Assembly (NCBI GenBank): GCA_017441205.1
Contig: JAFRYG010000066.1
Coordinates: forward strand, 1-37,022
Reading direction: 5' to 3'
DNA from: Pseudomonadota bacterium
GTDB taxonomy: Bacteria; Myxococcota_A; Bradymonadia; UBA4248
DNA length: 37,022 bases
Shown here: positions 14,880 to 23,796 of the stretch, in pieces
How positions within the stretch are numbered: position 1 is the first letter of the stretch
Layout: each line of letters opens with the position of its first letter
The notes under the pieces: model-generated
Databases searched by the model: none
What the model saw: only the letters and a program-made list of their open reading frames with translations
Told to the model about the DNA's origin: nothing
Translations under genes and position numbers: made by a program

Positions 14880-15746
14880 CTAGTCCAGAATTTCCGCATC
14901 ATAGACGGGGTCATCCTTATCTTCGGAATGGCCTTTGGAGATCAGGTGCCGACGCAGCCAAAGTGCGTCCAGGCAACAGATTCCCGCACGTTTGGTCATA
15001 ATTTTGTTGAATGACGCGCCGACGACGACACCGACGAACGGCAGGGCCCGAACGAGACCTTTGGAAAAATGCATGCACAGGATGCCGGCGATCATCGCAA
15101 TCATGTGTTTGCTCAGTTCGCGGAGGGAATAATCCCAGAAAGCCGCACCAATAATGGATTTGGAGGCAGCAGCCTGATCGTGGTTGGTCATGATATCGTA
15201 GGAAGAAACGGTAGCCAGTGTATAGGCGAGCTGACGATCGCGCGCGTCATCGATATTAAATCCAGCCAGATGGCAGAGGCAGAGTGACATTTCAATTTCG
15301 AACTTGAGCATCAGAACGATATCGACAGCCGAAGCCCCGACGAGTCCGATGGCGATGCCGATACCGGGAATCATCGAAGGCAAACCGGCCATACCGCCGG
15401 AAATCCCGGCGCGATCGGAATAATACGAAACGATCCGCTTGCCGACATTCATAAAAATGACCTTCTCGTCCTCTTCTTCATCGTCGTCGAACAGGACCTG
15501 ACGTTTCATTTTTTTGCACACGCTGCGGATTTTGTCGTTGCTGTCGAGGATGGTATCGACGGCGCGAAGTACTTTTCCGGCTTTTTCCTCGAATTCCGCA
15601 GAAAAAGAAGATTTCTCTTCATCGCCGGACTTTTCATCACCGTTTTCGGCAGCAGATTCCTCTGCGGCACCGGCAGATTCTTCTTTCATATCGTCCAATT
15701 TTACATCATCGCGGGAGTCTTTATCGCTATTTATATTATTATCCAT
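14880..15746 (-). CDS. EcsC-like protein
   Basis: 288 aa. A very acidic N-terminus (residues 1-55, Asp/Glu rich) is followed by a helical domain. GISGGMAGLPSMIPGIGIA and VDIVLMLKFEIEMSL, then LPFVGVVVGASFNKIMTKRAG near the C-terminus, match the EcsC family, which has two Gly/Pro-rich amphipathic segments. Biochemical function of the family is unknown; B. subtilis EcsC is encoded with an ABC transporter. AAGGAG lies ahead of the start. It sits between the membrane kinase gene (44 bp) and the M48 gene (29 bp), so it is probably co-expressed and possibly a kinase client. Confidence 0.7.
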   Translation of the reverse strand: MDNNINSDKDSRDDVKLDDMKEESAGAAEESAAENGDEKSGDEEKSSFSAEFEEKAGKVLRAVDTILDSNDKIRSVCKKMKRQVLFDDDEEEDEKVIFMNVGKRIVSYYSDRAGISGGMAGLPSMIPGIGIAIGLVGASAVDIVLMLKFEIEMSLCLCHLAGFNIDDARDRQLAYTLATVSSYDIMTNHDQAAASKSIIGAAFWDYSLRELSKHMIAMIAGILCMHFSKGLVRALPFVGVVVGASFNKIMTKRAGICCLDALWLRRHLISKGHSEDKDDPVYDAEILD

Positions 15747-15790
15747 AAATGCTCCTTATTTTGTATATACAGTTGAAGAACAAAACATAT

Positions 15791-17761
15791 TTATTCATGC
15801 ACAGGCTTGCCGTTCTCATCCACGATTTCGGATCCATTATCCTTACCGGATAAAATCACATCCCAATTGACACGACTGCGGGACACAGATACGAGTTCTT
15901 CAGCAGAACAGATATCATCAAGCGGGAACGGATAGGGAATGGAGGTGACGCTTTCATCGCCGGAAGTCCGATCAATATTATATAAAATAGGCAGCGGCTC
16001 ACCGGGCTTGCAGTTATCCGGCGGAAGCCTGTGCACGACGACCTGATGAATCAGATCATTGGGATTGCTGTCATCGGGCGGATTAAATTTATATCGGATT
16101 CGGATTCTGGGGGCACCGGCATAGACAAGCTGACGAACGGCGCCGGTATTAAACGTAATGGCTTCCACTTCGCCGGGATTGGATTCGATAAATTCAATCT
16201 GAGTTATCGTCGCAATCGTCTTGCGTCCTTTCTGAATGAGATCGAGAATATCCTTATCGTTTAAATCATATACAGGTCTTCTGTCGCTTCCCCATTTGGT
16301 GAGCATTCCCTGAATATTGACGAGTCTTTTGGAATCCTCCACCATGAGGCTCACAAATGCGACGGCCATGACTACCAGCGGTGAGAACCAGAACATAGCA
16401 GCAAAGCTTCCCATGAACAAGCTGATTAAAGTCAGAATACCCAAACCAATAAGAGCAACAGGAATGCCCTTACTTTTAAAGACGCTGGCTTTAAAATAGG
16501 CAAACATGTCTCCCTGTTCTATCAAATCCTGCCGAAACTGAATATGGTCGTTGAAGATCAGTCTTTTATTGCAGCATGGCAGGGGACGCGGTGTCTGCTC
16601 GGGCAAACGCTGCCAGACTTCGAGATTTCCGGCCTGACACAAATGATGAACTGCGCGCACACGTTTGTTATATTCCCGCCGCTGTTTGGCTTTCTCGGGA
16701 TACATGCGCATTCTTTTGAAGAAGCCGGCTTTTTCTTGATATTCTATGACGGCATTCGTTCCTTCAATATCGAATTTGCTGTGATAGAAGGCATCAAAAA
16801 TGAAACGCAGCTTATCGTAATCACAAAGCCGTTTTTCGATGCTGGGATCGAGCATGGCGCGGATCGTATTGACGACCGAAACCGGCATGTTCTGCATATA
16901 GGGTTCAAAGACGAGATGAAAATCCTTGATGGGCAGATCTACCGGAGCCAGACCGGTCAAAAGATGAACACAAAGCGCCCCGAGTGCATAGATGTCGCTT
17001 TCGACGGTCGGACGTCCCATCAACTGTTCCGGAGGCATGTAGCCATAAGTGCCAGCGACCGTTGAACCACCGCTCTGAACCTGAGGATTGGCCACAGCAC
17101 CGAAGTCGATCAGGAAAAGATCGAACCCATCCCCCTGCGCCGGACGCATGATGATATTCGATGGTTTGATATCGCGGTGTATGATCGGCGGATCGTGATG
17201 ATGCAGCTGTTCGAGGATATCGATGAGCTGCAGAATCAGCTCAAAAGACCTGGTCAGACTGAACCGGTAGCCGGATTTCATCATGACATCCAGCGTTCTG
17301 CCTTCGATGAACTCCTGAACGACGTAGGCCGCAGGCCGTTCTCCTTCGAGGCATTCGATAGCTTCATAAAACTTGGCCACGCCATCCAGATTGAGCTCCG
17401 AAAGCACAGCAACTTCGCGCTGGAACAGCTCGTATTCCTTCCAGGTCGTTACGGAACCAATCGGCAGCTGCTTGATAGCGACGATCACGTCATCCGATTT
17501 TCTCCGCGCCCGAAAGACACTTCCCTGTGTCCCCTGACCGATTTTTTCGAGGATTTCATATTTTTCGAGCACCTGCTCAGCAAATCCCGCGCTCAGGTCT
17601 TTATCCGTCTTTTCAGAACCCAGACCTTCCCCTATCTTTTCGTATTGTTCCGATTTCTCGTACTCACCGCGTACTGCTTCCATTGATCCCAGTTCATTAT
17701 TTGATCTTTGACCTTTTTCTGCATCGCGGTTGTCTTTTTGTCCGTATTCTGTCGATGACAT
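15791..17761 (-). CDS. Membrane Ser/Thr protein kinase with cytoplasmic C-terminal domain
   Basis: 656 aa. The kinase domain (about 67-335) is complete: GQGTQG loop (75-80), Lys97, Glu116, HRDIKPSN (catalytic Asp197), DFG (219-221), GTYGYMPPEQ activation segment. After a basic linker, two adjacent hydrophobic helices (about 430-475) form a hairpin. The last ~170 residues (IATITQIEFIESNPGE ... RIRIRYKF) resemble DUF3592-type beta domains. If the helices span the membrane once each, kinase and tail share one side, probably the cytoplasm. The start overlaps the leader of nothing; AGGAAA is the ribosome site. It lies 10 bp after the sister kinase gene. Confidence 0.9.
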   Translation of the reverse strand: MSSTEYGQKDNRDAEKGQRSNNELGSMEAVRGEYEKSEQYEKIGEGLGSEKTDKDLSAGFAEQVLEKYEILEKIGQGTQGSVFRARRKSDDVIVAIKQLPIGSVTTWKEYELFQREVAVLSELNLDGVAKFYEAIECLEGERPAAYVVQEFIEGRTLDVMMKSGYRFSLTRSFELILQLIDILEQLHHHDPPIIHRDIKPSNIIMRPAQGDGFDLFLIDFGAVANPQVQSGGSTVAGTYGYMPPEQLMGRPTVESDIYALGALCVHLLTGLAPVDLPIKDFHLVFEPYMQNMPVSVVNTIRAMLDPSIEKRLCDYDKLRFIFDAFYHSKFDIEGTNAVIEYQEKAGFFKRMRMYPEKAKQRREYNKRVRAVHHLCQAGNLEVWQRLPEQTPRPLPCCNKRLIFNDHIQFRQDLIEQGDMFAYFKASVFKSKGIPVALIGLGILTLISLFMGSFAAMFWFSPLVVMAVAFVSLMVEDSKRLVNIQGMLTKWGSDRRPVYDLNDKDILDLIQKGRKTIATITQIEFIESNPGEVEAITFNTGAVRQLVYAGAPRIRIRYKFNPPDDSNPNDLIHQVVVHRLPPDNCKPGEPLPILYNIDRTSGDESVTSIPYPFPLDDICSAEELVSVSRSRVNWDVILSGKDNGSEIVDENGKPVHE

Positions 17762-17771
17762 GAGCTGTTTC

Positions 17772-19160
17772 CTATCTGCTTGTACGATTGGTTCTTAATT
17801 GGTTCAGAGGGACTTCTTTTATCGTTTTTTTTTCTTTATTTACCTCGATGTATTTTTCATCAATTCTCCGCATAATACTAAAACGGGGAAATTCCGGATT
17901 ATACTGAACGGTACCTTTGGCAGGCACTTTAACATATTTGTAGCAGTCATCCGTTCTCGCCAATTCGGGAATATCGTCAAAGGGCGTCAGGCCGATAAAT
18001 AATCTGTCTTCCGTCTTTTTCTTACCGCTGTCATATCCCCTGACGGTAAAATAATATTCAACGCACCTGGTCAGACGATAATTGCATGCGTAGATGGTTG
18101 CCTCCGTCTCAAGCCAGGAGGGATCGGGAACAAAACTGGATTCCATTTTTTTGATATTATAAGCCGTGACTTTATCGTCCAAACGCTTCTTTAATCTGGA
18201 AAAAGCACGAAACATCTTTTTAAATGGATACAGCGGGTACTGATACCATTCAAGTGCTTCGAGGCTTTCGATTTCGGATCCGTCCGGTGCCAGTCCCGAG
18301 AGGACGTAATCAATTCTTCTAATGAGTTCCGATGCACTCGGCGTTCGGCTCTGAGGATTGGGATCGACGAGCTCCGAAAGCAGCATTTTCATGCCCTGTG
18401 TCGTTTCGGGGGCATGTTCCTTAAGAACTTCCTCAAAATGAATTTTAAAGCCATCGGATTCGATCTCGTAAGGCGGAACTCTGGTCAGCAGGTGAATCGC
18501 AGTCATACCGAGTGCATATAAATCCGAAACAGGCGTACATTCACCGAGCATCTGTTCGGGAGCCATATATCCGTAGGTACCTGCAATCGTCGAACCTCCG
18601 GATTTAGCCTGAGGATTGGCCACAGCCCCGAAATCAATCAGATAGAGCTGCGAGAGCAGCTTTCCATCATCATCCAGTGCGCACATGATATTCGATGGCT
18701 TGATATCGCGGTGAATGATCGGCGGTACATAGGCCGTATGCAGTGCATTCAGGATAATGGCGACGTTGCGCATGATCATGAGGACTTCTTCCTGCCTGAA
18801 GACCATGTGATCATTCAGGTACTGCTGAAGCGCGGGAACCTGAACGTACTCCTGAATGATGTAACATTCCCCGCCGGCCTCATCCGAAACGATGCTTTCA
18901 TAAAACGTCGGAACGCCCTGAACATGGACGCTTTCCAACACTTCGGCTTCGCGCTGGAACAGCTCAAAGCTCTTGAAGTTCTCACTCTGGCTGAGCTTGA
19001 GGGACTTTATGGCAACCAGTTCACCCGTCAGGATATTTCGCGCGAGCCAGGTCTTGCCGTTGGCACCTTCGCCGAGCAGCTTGTGATATCGGTATTTCGA
19101 CACCAATATGTCGGGCGTTTTGATGACCTCGGCTTCTTTTTTATCTTTTTGTTCATCCAT
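17772..19160 (-). CDS. Soluble Ser/Thr protein kinase
   Basis: 462 aa. The kinase domain (about 23-285) has GEGANG (30-35), Lys52, Glu71, HRDIKPSN (catalytic Asp152), DFG (176-178) and GTYGYMAPEQ. No membrane helix is visible. The C-terminal ~110 residues (ATIYACNYRLTRCVEYYF ... VQYNPEFPRFS) look like the same beta domain as the tail of the kinase encoded next, without its helix pair. The two kinases are close paralogues (same HRDIKPSNI, IDFGAVANPQ and SGGST-AGTYGYM signature), so the pair arose by duplication and may form a relay or heterodimer. Located 48 bp after uvrA. Confidence 0.9.
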   Translation of the reverse strand: MDEQKDKKEAEVIKTPDILVSKYRYHKLLGEGANGKTWLARNILTGELVAIKSLKLSQSENFKSFELFQREAEVLESVHVQGVPTFYESIVSDEAGGECYIIQEYVQVPALQQYLNDHMVFRQEEVLMIMRNVAIILNALHTAYVPPIIHRDIKPSNIMCALDDDGKLLSQLYLIDFGAVANPQAKSGGSTIAGTYGYMAPEQMLGECTPVSDLYALGMTAIHLLTRVPPYEIESDGFKIHFEEVLKEHAPETTQGMKMLLSELVDPNPQSRTPSASELIRRIDYVLSGLAPDGSEIESLEALEWYQYPLYPFKKMFRAFSRLKKRLDDKVTAYNIKKMESSFVPDPSWLETEATIYACNYRLTRCVEYYFTVRGYDSGKKKTEDRLFIGLTPFDDIPELARTDDCYKYVKVPAKGTVQYNPEFPRFSIMRRIDEKYIEVNKEKKTIKEVPLNQLRTNRTSR

Positions 19161-19208
19161 ATAGTTTTCCTCAGTTTTTTGTACTCAATTCTGAACAGCA
19201 ACCGTTTT

Positions 19209-22112
19209 TCAATTCTGCATTCCCAGAAGCGGACGCAGATAGCGTCCCGTATGAGACTCCGGAATGGAAGCGATCATTTCGGGCGTTCCGGTGCCGACGA
19301 TCCTACCCCCGTCCCTGCCTGGCTCAGGCCCGACATCAATCACATAATCCGCTGTCTTAATCATGTCCAGATTATGTTCGATAATAATGACGGTATGGCC
19401 GAGATCGGCGAGTCTTTCCAAAACCTGAATCAGCTGCCGAACATCATCCGCATGCAATCCCGTCGAGGGCTCATCGAAGATGAACACCGTCTTTGTCTTG
19501 GACGTTTTGGCGATTTCCCTGGCCAGTTTCATGCGCTGAGCCTCTCCGCCCGAAAGCGTCGGACTCGGCTGCCCCAGCTTGATGTATCCCAGACCGACGT
19601 CGCAAACAGCCTTTAGTATTTTTTCAATTTTTGCCTGTCCGGCAAACAATTCCAGCGCCTCCGAAAAGGACATATCCAGAACATCAGCAATATTGCGTCC
19701 AAGATAGCGCACGCGCAGCGTCGCCTCATTAAAGCGCTTTCCGTGGCAATCTTCACAAGGCACGTAAGTATTCGACAAAAACTTCATTTCTATCGTGCGC
19801 ACACCGGCCCCTGCACACGTCTCGCAGCGTCCCCCCTGCTTGGATGCAGCGACATTAAAACTGAACCGGGATGCGCTGTAGCCGTACATTTTGGCATCGG
19901 GAATCGCCGCAAACAGAGTGCGAATCAGGTCAAAAACCTTCGTATAGGTAGCAGGATTCGAACGGGGCGTACGCCCAATGGGTCTCTGATCGACATCGAG
20001 TATGCGGCCAATCTGATCAATGCCGTCGATTCCATCGCAATACTGCAGTCGAATCGGTCTTCCGGCGAGGTAATTCCGTACATTGGGAAGCAGCAAATCA
20101 TTGATCAGACTCGATTTCCCGGAACCACTCACACCCGTCACGCAGACGATGCATCCAAGCGGAATCGAGACGTCGATGTTCTTCAAATTGTTCTGACGGG
20201 CATTTTTTATCGTTATCCAGCCCTTGTCGGTCGGACGCCTGCTGGCTGGGACTTCGATGCATCTGCGCCCCAAAAGATAATCGACAGTCATCGACCCCGT
20301 CACATTCGAAATCTTGTCTGCAGGTCCGGCATAGATGACATTTCCGCCGTTTCGACCGGCTTTGGGACCGATATCTATCAGATAATCGCAGGCTCTCATC
20401 GTTGCATCGTCGTGTTCCACGACGACCACGGTATTGCCGCGATCGCGCAGGTCTTTGAGTACTCCTATCAGGCGCGCCTGATCCCGCGCATGCAGTCCAA
20501 TTGAGGGCTCATCCAGAATATAGGTAACTGCCGTCAGACCATTGCCAAGGAGTCCGGCCAGACGCACGCGCTGAGCCTCGCCGCCCGAAAGCGTCGATGC
20601 ACCGCGAGCGAGCTGCAGATATCCAAGCCCCACGCGCGCTACAAATCGAAGCCGCTCCAATAGCGATGGCATCAGATCTTCGACGATCCTCGCCGCAACC
20701 ACTTCGAGATCCCCGGTCGTCACATGCTCAAAGAATTCGATGGCCTCATCGATCGTTCTGGTCTGAATCGATGCAAGGCTCTCGCCGGCAAAATATACGT
20801 GACGCGCATGAATATTCAGGCGGCTTCCCTCACATCCGCGACACGGAATCTCATCACAAAACGCACTCAGGTGATCCGAAAATGCCGGCCAGTCGCCATC
20901 TTCAAGCACCTTGATCATCCTGTCGCATATTTCGTCCAGAAACTGCGTCCTCTGGCTTTCCGTCAAACTGTTCCAGTCCGACGACGGCAAAATCTTCACT
21001 TTTTTACAGGCGGCCTTCGTCATCGAAGCGATCTTTTCATAAACCTCGTCATCTTCGACGCCGACGAGCGGCAAAAATCCGCAGACCTTATCCCCCGAAG
21101 AACTCATCAGCGGAACGTCCGGACGACCAATCATCCATTCCGGACGCATGATCGTTTCGACACCGACGCCATGACAGTCGGGGCAAGCTCCGGTTGGTTT
21201 ATTAAAGGCAAGCATATCCGGCGACAATTCCGGAAAAGACATTCCGCATCTCGGACAAGTCGCTTTCTGGCTAAAAATCAGCATCTGGGACGGCGCACCC
21301 TCGAACAGCCGCTCAACCAGACACAATCCATCTCCATACATCAATGCCGTCCCCACGCTCTCACTGATTCTGGAACCGGCCTCAGGCTTGATGATAACGC
21401 GATCAACGACGAGTTCTATCGTGTGCCGGATATTCTTGTTGAGCTGACCGACCTCAGAAAGATCGCACATGTTTCCATCGATGCGAACATGCGAAAATCC
21501 CGATTTTCTCAGCCGGTTCAGAACATCTTCATGCATACCCTTGCGCTGCTGAACGATTGGCGCATACAAAATCGCCTTCGTCCTTTCGGGCCACGCCATC
21601 AGCCGACGCACGATATCCTCCTGAGTCGTCGCCGCAACCTCAATGCCGCATTTCGGACAGACCTGAACGCCGGCGCGCCCCCACAAAAGCCTGATAAAAT
21701 CATAGACTTCCGTGATCGTTCCCACCGTCGAACGCGGATTATTGCCCGCCGTCCCCTGGACGACGGCAATCGACGGCGAAAGCCCGGTTATCCTTTCAAC
21801 GGTCGGTCTGCGAATCGCCCCCACAAACTGCCTCGCATACATCGAAAGCGTATCCAGATAGCGACGCCGCGATTCCATATACAGCGTATCAAACGCAAGC
21901 GTACTCTTTCCCGAACCACTCAGCCCCGTCACAACGGTAAATGCATATTTCGGAAAATCCACACATACATGCGCCAGATTATTCTCCGTCGCATTCTCAA
22001 TATGAATATATTCAACAGATTTATCAGAACCGGCCATAACCACACTGCAGCAAAACACCCCAAAATACAAAGGCGCAATATTATAACGCAGTTTTTTCAA
22101 AACATTAACCAT
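19209..22112 (-). CDS. uvrA: UvrA excinuclease ABC subunit A
   Basis: 967 aa as drawn. DNA damage recognition ATPase of nucleotide excision repair, partner of UvrB. Two ABC halves are present: Walker A GLSGSGKST and GVSGSGKSS, signatures LSGGEAQRVRLA and LSGGEAQRMKLA, Walker B ILDEPSIGLH and IFDEPSTGLH. Zinc modules CPRCG ... CPDCHG and CETCAG ... CEDCHG are intact, and a UvrB-binding region lies around residues 125-260. Other UvrA proteins start near the HIENATENNL segment, so the true start may be ATG 22037 (942 aa) rather than 22112; neither has a strong ribosome site, and the extra 25 residues are unusually hydrophobic. It heads the operon with two kinases. Confidence 0.95.
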   Translation of the reverse strand: MVNVLKKLRYNIAPLYFGVFCCSVVMAGSDKSVEYIHIENATENNLAHVCVDFPKYAFTVVTGLSGSGKSTLAFDTLYMESRRRYLDTLSMYARQFVGAIRRPTVERITGLSPSIAVVQGTAGNNPRSTVGTITEVYDFIRLLWGRAGVQVCPKCGIEVAATTQEDIVRRLMAWPERTKAILYAPIVQQRKGMHEDVLNRLRKSGFSHVRIDGNMCDLSEVGQLNKNIRHTIELVVDRVIIKPEAGSRISESVGTALMYGDGLCLVERLFEGAPSQMLIFSQKATCPRCGMSFPELSPDMLAFNKPTGACPDCHGVGVETIMRPEWMIGRPDVPLMSSSGDKVCGFLPLVGVEDDEVYEKIASMTKAACKKVKILPSSDWNSLTESQRTQFLDEICDRMIKVLEDGDWPAFSDHLSAFCDEIPCRGCEGSRLNIHARHVYFAGESLASIQTRTIDEAIEFFEHVTTGDLEVVAARIVEDLMPSLLERLRFVARVGLGYLQLARGASTLSGGEAQRVRLAGLLGNGLTAVTYILDEPSIGLHARDQARLIGVLKDLRDRGNTVVVVEHDDATMRACDYLIDIGPKAGRNGGNVIYAGPADKISNVTGSMTVDYLLGRRCIEVPASRRPTDKGWITIKNARQNNLKNIDVSIPLGCIVCVTGVSGSGKSSLINDLLLPNVRNYLAGRPIRLQYCDGIDGIDQIGRILDVDQRPIGRTPRSNPATYTKVFDLIRTLFAAIPDAKMYGYSASRFSFNVAASKQGGRCETCAGAGVRTIEMKFLSNTYVPCEDCHGKRFNEATLRVRYLGRNIADVLDMSFSEALELFAGQAKIEKILKAVCDVGLGYIKLGQPSPTLSGGEAQRMKLAREIAKTSKTKTVFIFDEPSTGLHADDVRQLIQVLERLADLGHTVIIIEHNLDMIKTADYVIDVGPEPGRDGGRIVGTGTPEMIASIPESHTGRYLRPLLGMQN

Positions 22113-22222
22113 TATCCGGCCAATTCTTTCACAACGACTCGCCGTTTGAATTAACCCATTTATGGTGCTATCAATTGCAGGTCATTCAGTCATCTGAATG
22201 CACGTTTTTTATTAAGGGGGGC

Positions 22223-22254
22223 GATGCTATTGGGCTTTTAGCCCAATACGCATC
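22223..22254 (+). repeat. TATT/AATA-framed hairpin element (copy 4)
   Basis: Outer arms GATGC (22223-22227) and GCATC (22250-22254) enclose TATTGGGCT (22228-22236), a TTT loop, AGCCCAATA (22240-22248) and an unpaired C at 22249. Intergenic, between divergent uvrA and a + strand lipoprotein gene. Confidence 0.8.
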
Positions 22255-22265
22255 TGCCTCGGTAC

Positions 22266-22286
22266 TATTGGGCTAAGAGCCCAATA
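22266..22286 (+). repeat. TATT/AATA-framed hairpin element (copy 5)
   Basis: TATTGGGCT (22266-22274), AAG loop, AGCCCAATA (22278-22286), then CGCCC. The inner stem equals copy 4, but the loop and the outer flanks differ (no outer stem). It lies 11 bp after copy 4, in the same orientation, 40 bp before the next start codon. Confidence 0.8.
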
Positions 22287-22326
22287 CGCCCCTGCTTATT
22301 ATTTTATTTCTCCTCAAAGGAATCCC

Positions 22327-23499
22327 ATGCGCTCAATAAAATTTTTATTCATCGCACTCGCACTCGGTCTTACATTCTCTGCATGTTCCGATGATGACTC
22401 CGACACCAACAACGAAACCCAGGCCGGTAACGACAACAAAACCGGCGATGACAACAAAACCGGCGATCCCATCTATCTTTTTGGCGATCTCACGGACGAC
22501 ATCAAAGCCAAACTGCCGTTGATTCCCGTCAAATCGATCGATGACCTGGGGGCCTATCCGTCAGACATAACGATGTACGGCAATTACGCCTACGTCGTCG
22601 ATTCCGGCAACAATGCGATTCACCGCATCCATCTGACTGATTTTGCCGTCGAAAAGAACTACGTGGACCTTGGCCAGAATGCATCTCCGTATGCAGCCCA
22701 TGCCGATGCCAAAGCCCTCTATGTCGCAGCCCAGGGACTTCATGCCGTTATCAAATACCCTCATGACGCGCCGAAATCACCGGTCACCATCAATGATCAG
22801 CTGGTTGCTCCGACTGCAATCTATACAATGAACGATAACCTCTATATCGCCGACTCGGAATACAACTATGATGATCCATCCAAAACCGGCGGAAAAATCT
22901 ACCTTCATACCAAAAACGACGAAAAAATTGCCCTGACTTCGTCATCGCAGAATCCAGGATTCATCGATTACTGCCCATTGAATGACTGGCTTTTGACCAT
23001 CAATTCCGGCGTCATTACATTCGGATCCACAACCATTCCACCCGAAAAATCCTGCGTGGATATGTGGGATATTCCGTCATTTTCGACGACTGGCGAAAAT
23101 AAACCGCTCTATACCTTCTGCGCCAGCAACGCCAGCCTCGGCAGACCCATCAAAAGCAGCCAAATCCTTTATATTGGCGACGGTCTGCGACCGGTCATTT
23201 ACAAAATTGCCATTGCAGATGTCCCCAAACCCGATGCTGCTCTGACCGAAATCGCCATTTCCGACGATTCCATCGGTCTGACCACGCCTGTCGATCTCGG
23301 CGATCAGCTGGCTGTACTCAATTTCAACAATGATACACTGACCTGGTTTGACGGAGACAAACAGACGAAATATCTGCTCGCAAACTCCAAAACCTCAGCC
23401 AAGGGTCCCATTGATGCCGTATATGATCCCCATCGCAAGCAGCTGCTCATTCTGAACTCGACGACGGGTTCTGTCGATGTTCTCAAACTCAATAAGTAA
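22327..23499 (+). CDS. Beta-propeller-like lipoprotein
   Basis: 390 aa with an AAAGGA ribosome site. The signal peptide ends in a FSAC lipobox (Cys20). A short Asp/Asn linker contains two NKTGD repeats. The mature domain shows repeated blades with patterns such as YGNYAYVVDSGNNAIHRI, ADAKALYVAAQGLHAVIKY and YTMNDNLYIADSEYNY, as in NHL/YncE-type propellers. No catalytic motif is seen. Such proteins usually act as binding scaffolds at the outer membrane; the ligand is unknown. A terminator-like hairpin follows at 23618. Confidence 0.7.
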   Translation: MRSIKFLFIALALGLTFSACSDDDSDTNNETQAGNDNKTGDDNKTGDPIYLFGDLTDDIKAKLPLIPVKSIDDLGAYPSDITMYGNYAYVVDSGNNAIHRIHLTDFAVEKNYVDLGQNASPYAAHADAKALYVAAQGLHAVIKYPHDAPKSPVTINDQLVAPTAIYTMNDNLYIADSEYNYDDPSKTGGKIYLHTKNDEKIALTSSSQNPGFIDYCPLNDWLLTINSGVITFGSTTIPPEKSCVDMWDIPSFSTTGENKPLYTFCASNASLGRPIKSSQILYIGDGLRPVIYKIAIADVPKPDAALTEIAISDDSIGLTTPVDLGDQLAVLNFNNDTLTWFDGDKQTKYLLANSKTSAKGPIDAVYDPHRKQLLILNSTTGSVDVLKLNK

Positions 23500-23617
23500 A
23501 TAGAACGGCTCTGCATGACAAGAGTGTGGATATGCATTGAGCTCAAAACTCAAAGCTCTAAACTATGATCAACACAATGGCCGTACACAGCCAAAAGAAA
23601 CACCATATTGCCATTTC

Positions 23618-23648
23618 AGCGGACGTCCCGTCTGACGTCCGCTTTATT
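23618..23648 (+). terminator. Intrinsic terminator-like hairpin after the propeller lipoprotein
   Basis: AGCGGACGTC (23618-23627) pairs perfectly with GACGTCCGCT (23634-23643) around CCGTCT, followed by TTATTAA. The stem is strong and the T-tract short, about 120 nt beyond the stop codon. Confidence 0.6.
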
Positions 23649-23796
23649 AAACACAAAAAATACTGTGATACTCCGAAATCAAAATGCTAAACTGATCTCT
23701 CGTGTATGTATATTCCATGTGGATTTTACAGCACTCCCATCATTTTGATTCAGTGCACTCACGATCATGTCTGTTTCTCATACTTCGGGAGGAATT

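Noticed and set aside
20724..22154. 476-codon + strand frame antisense to uvrA
   Set aside because: uvrA is certain from its motifs; the antisense product is Arg/His-rich and shows no domain.
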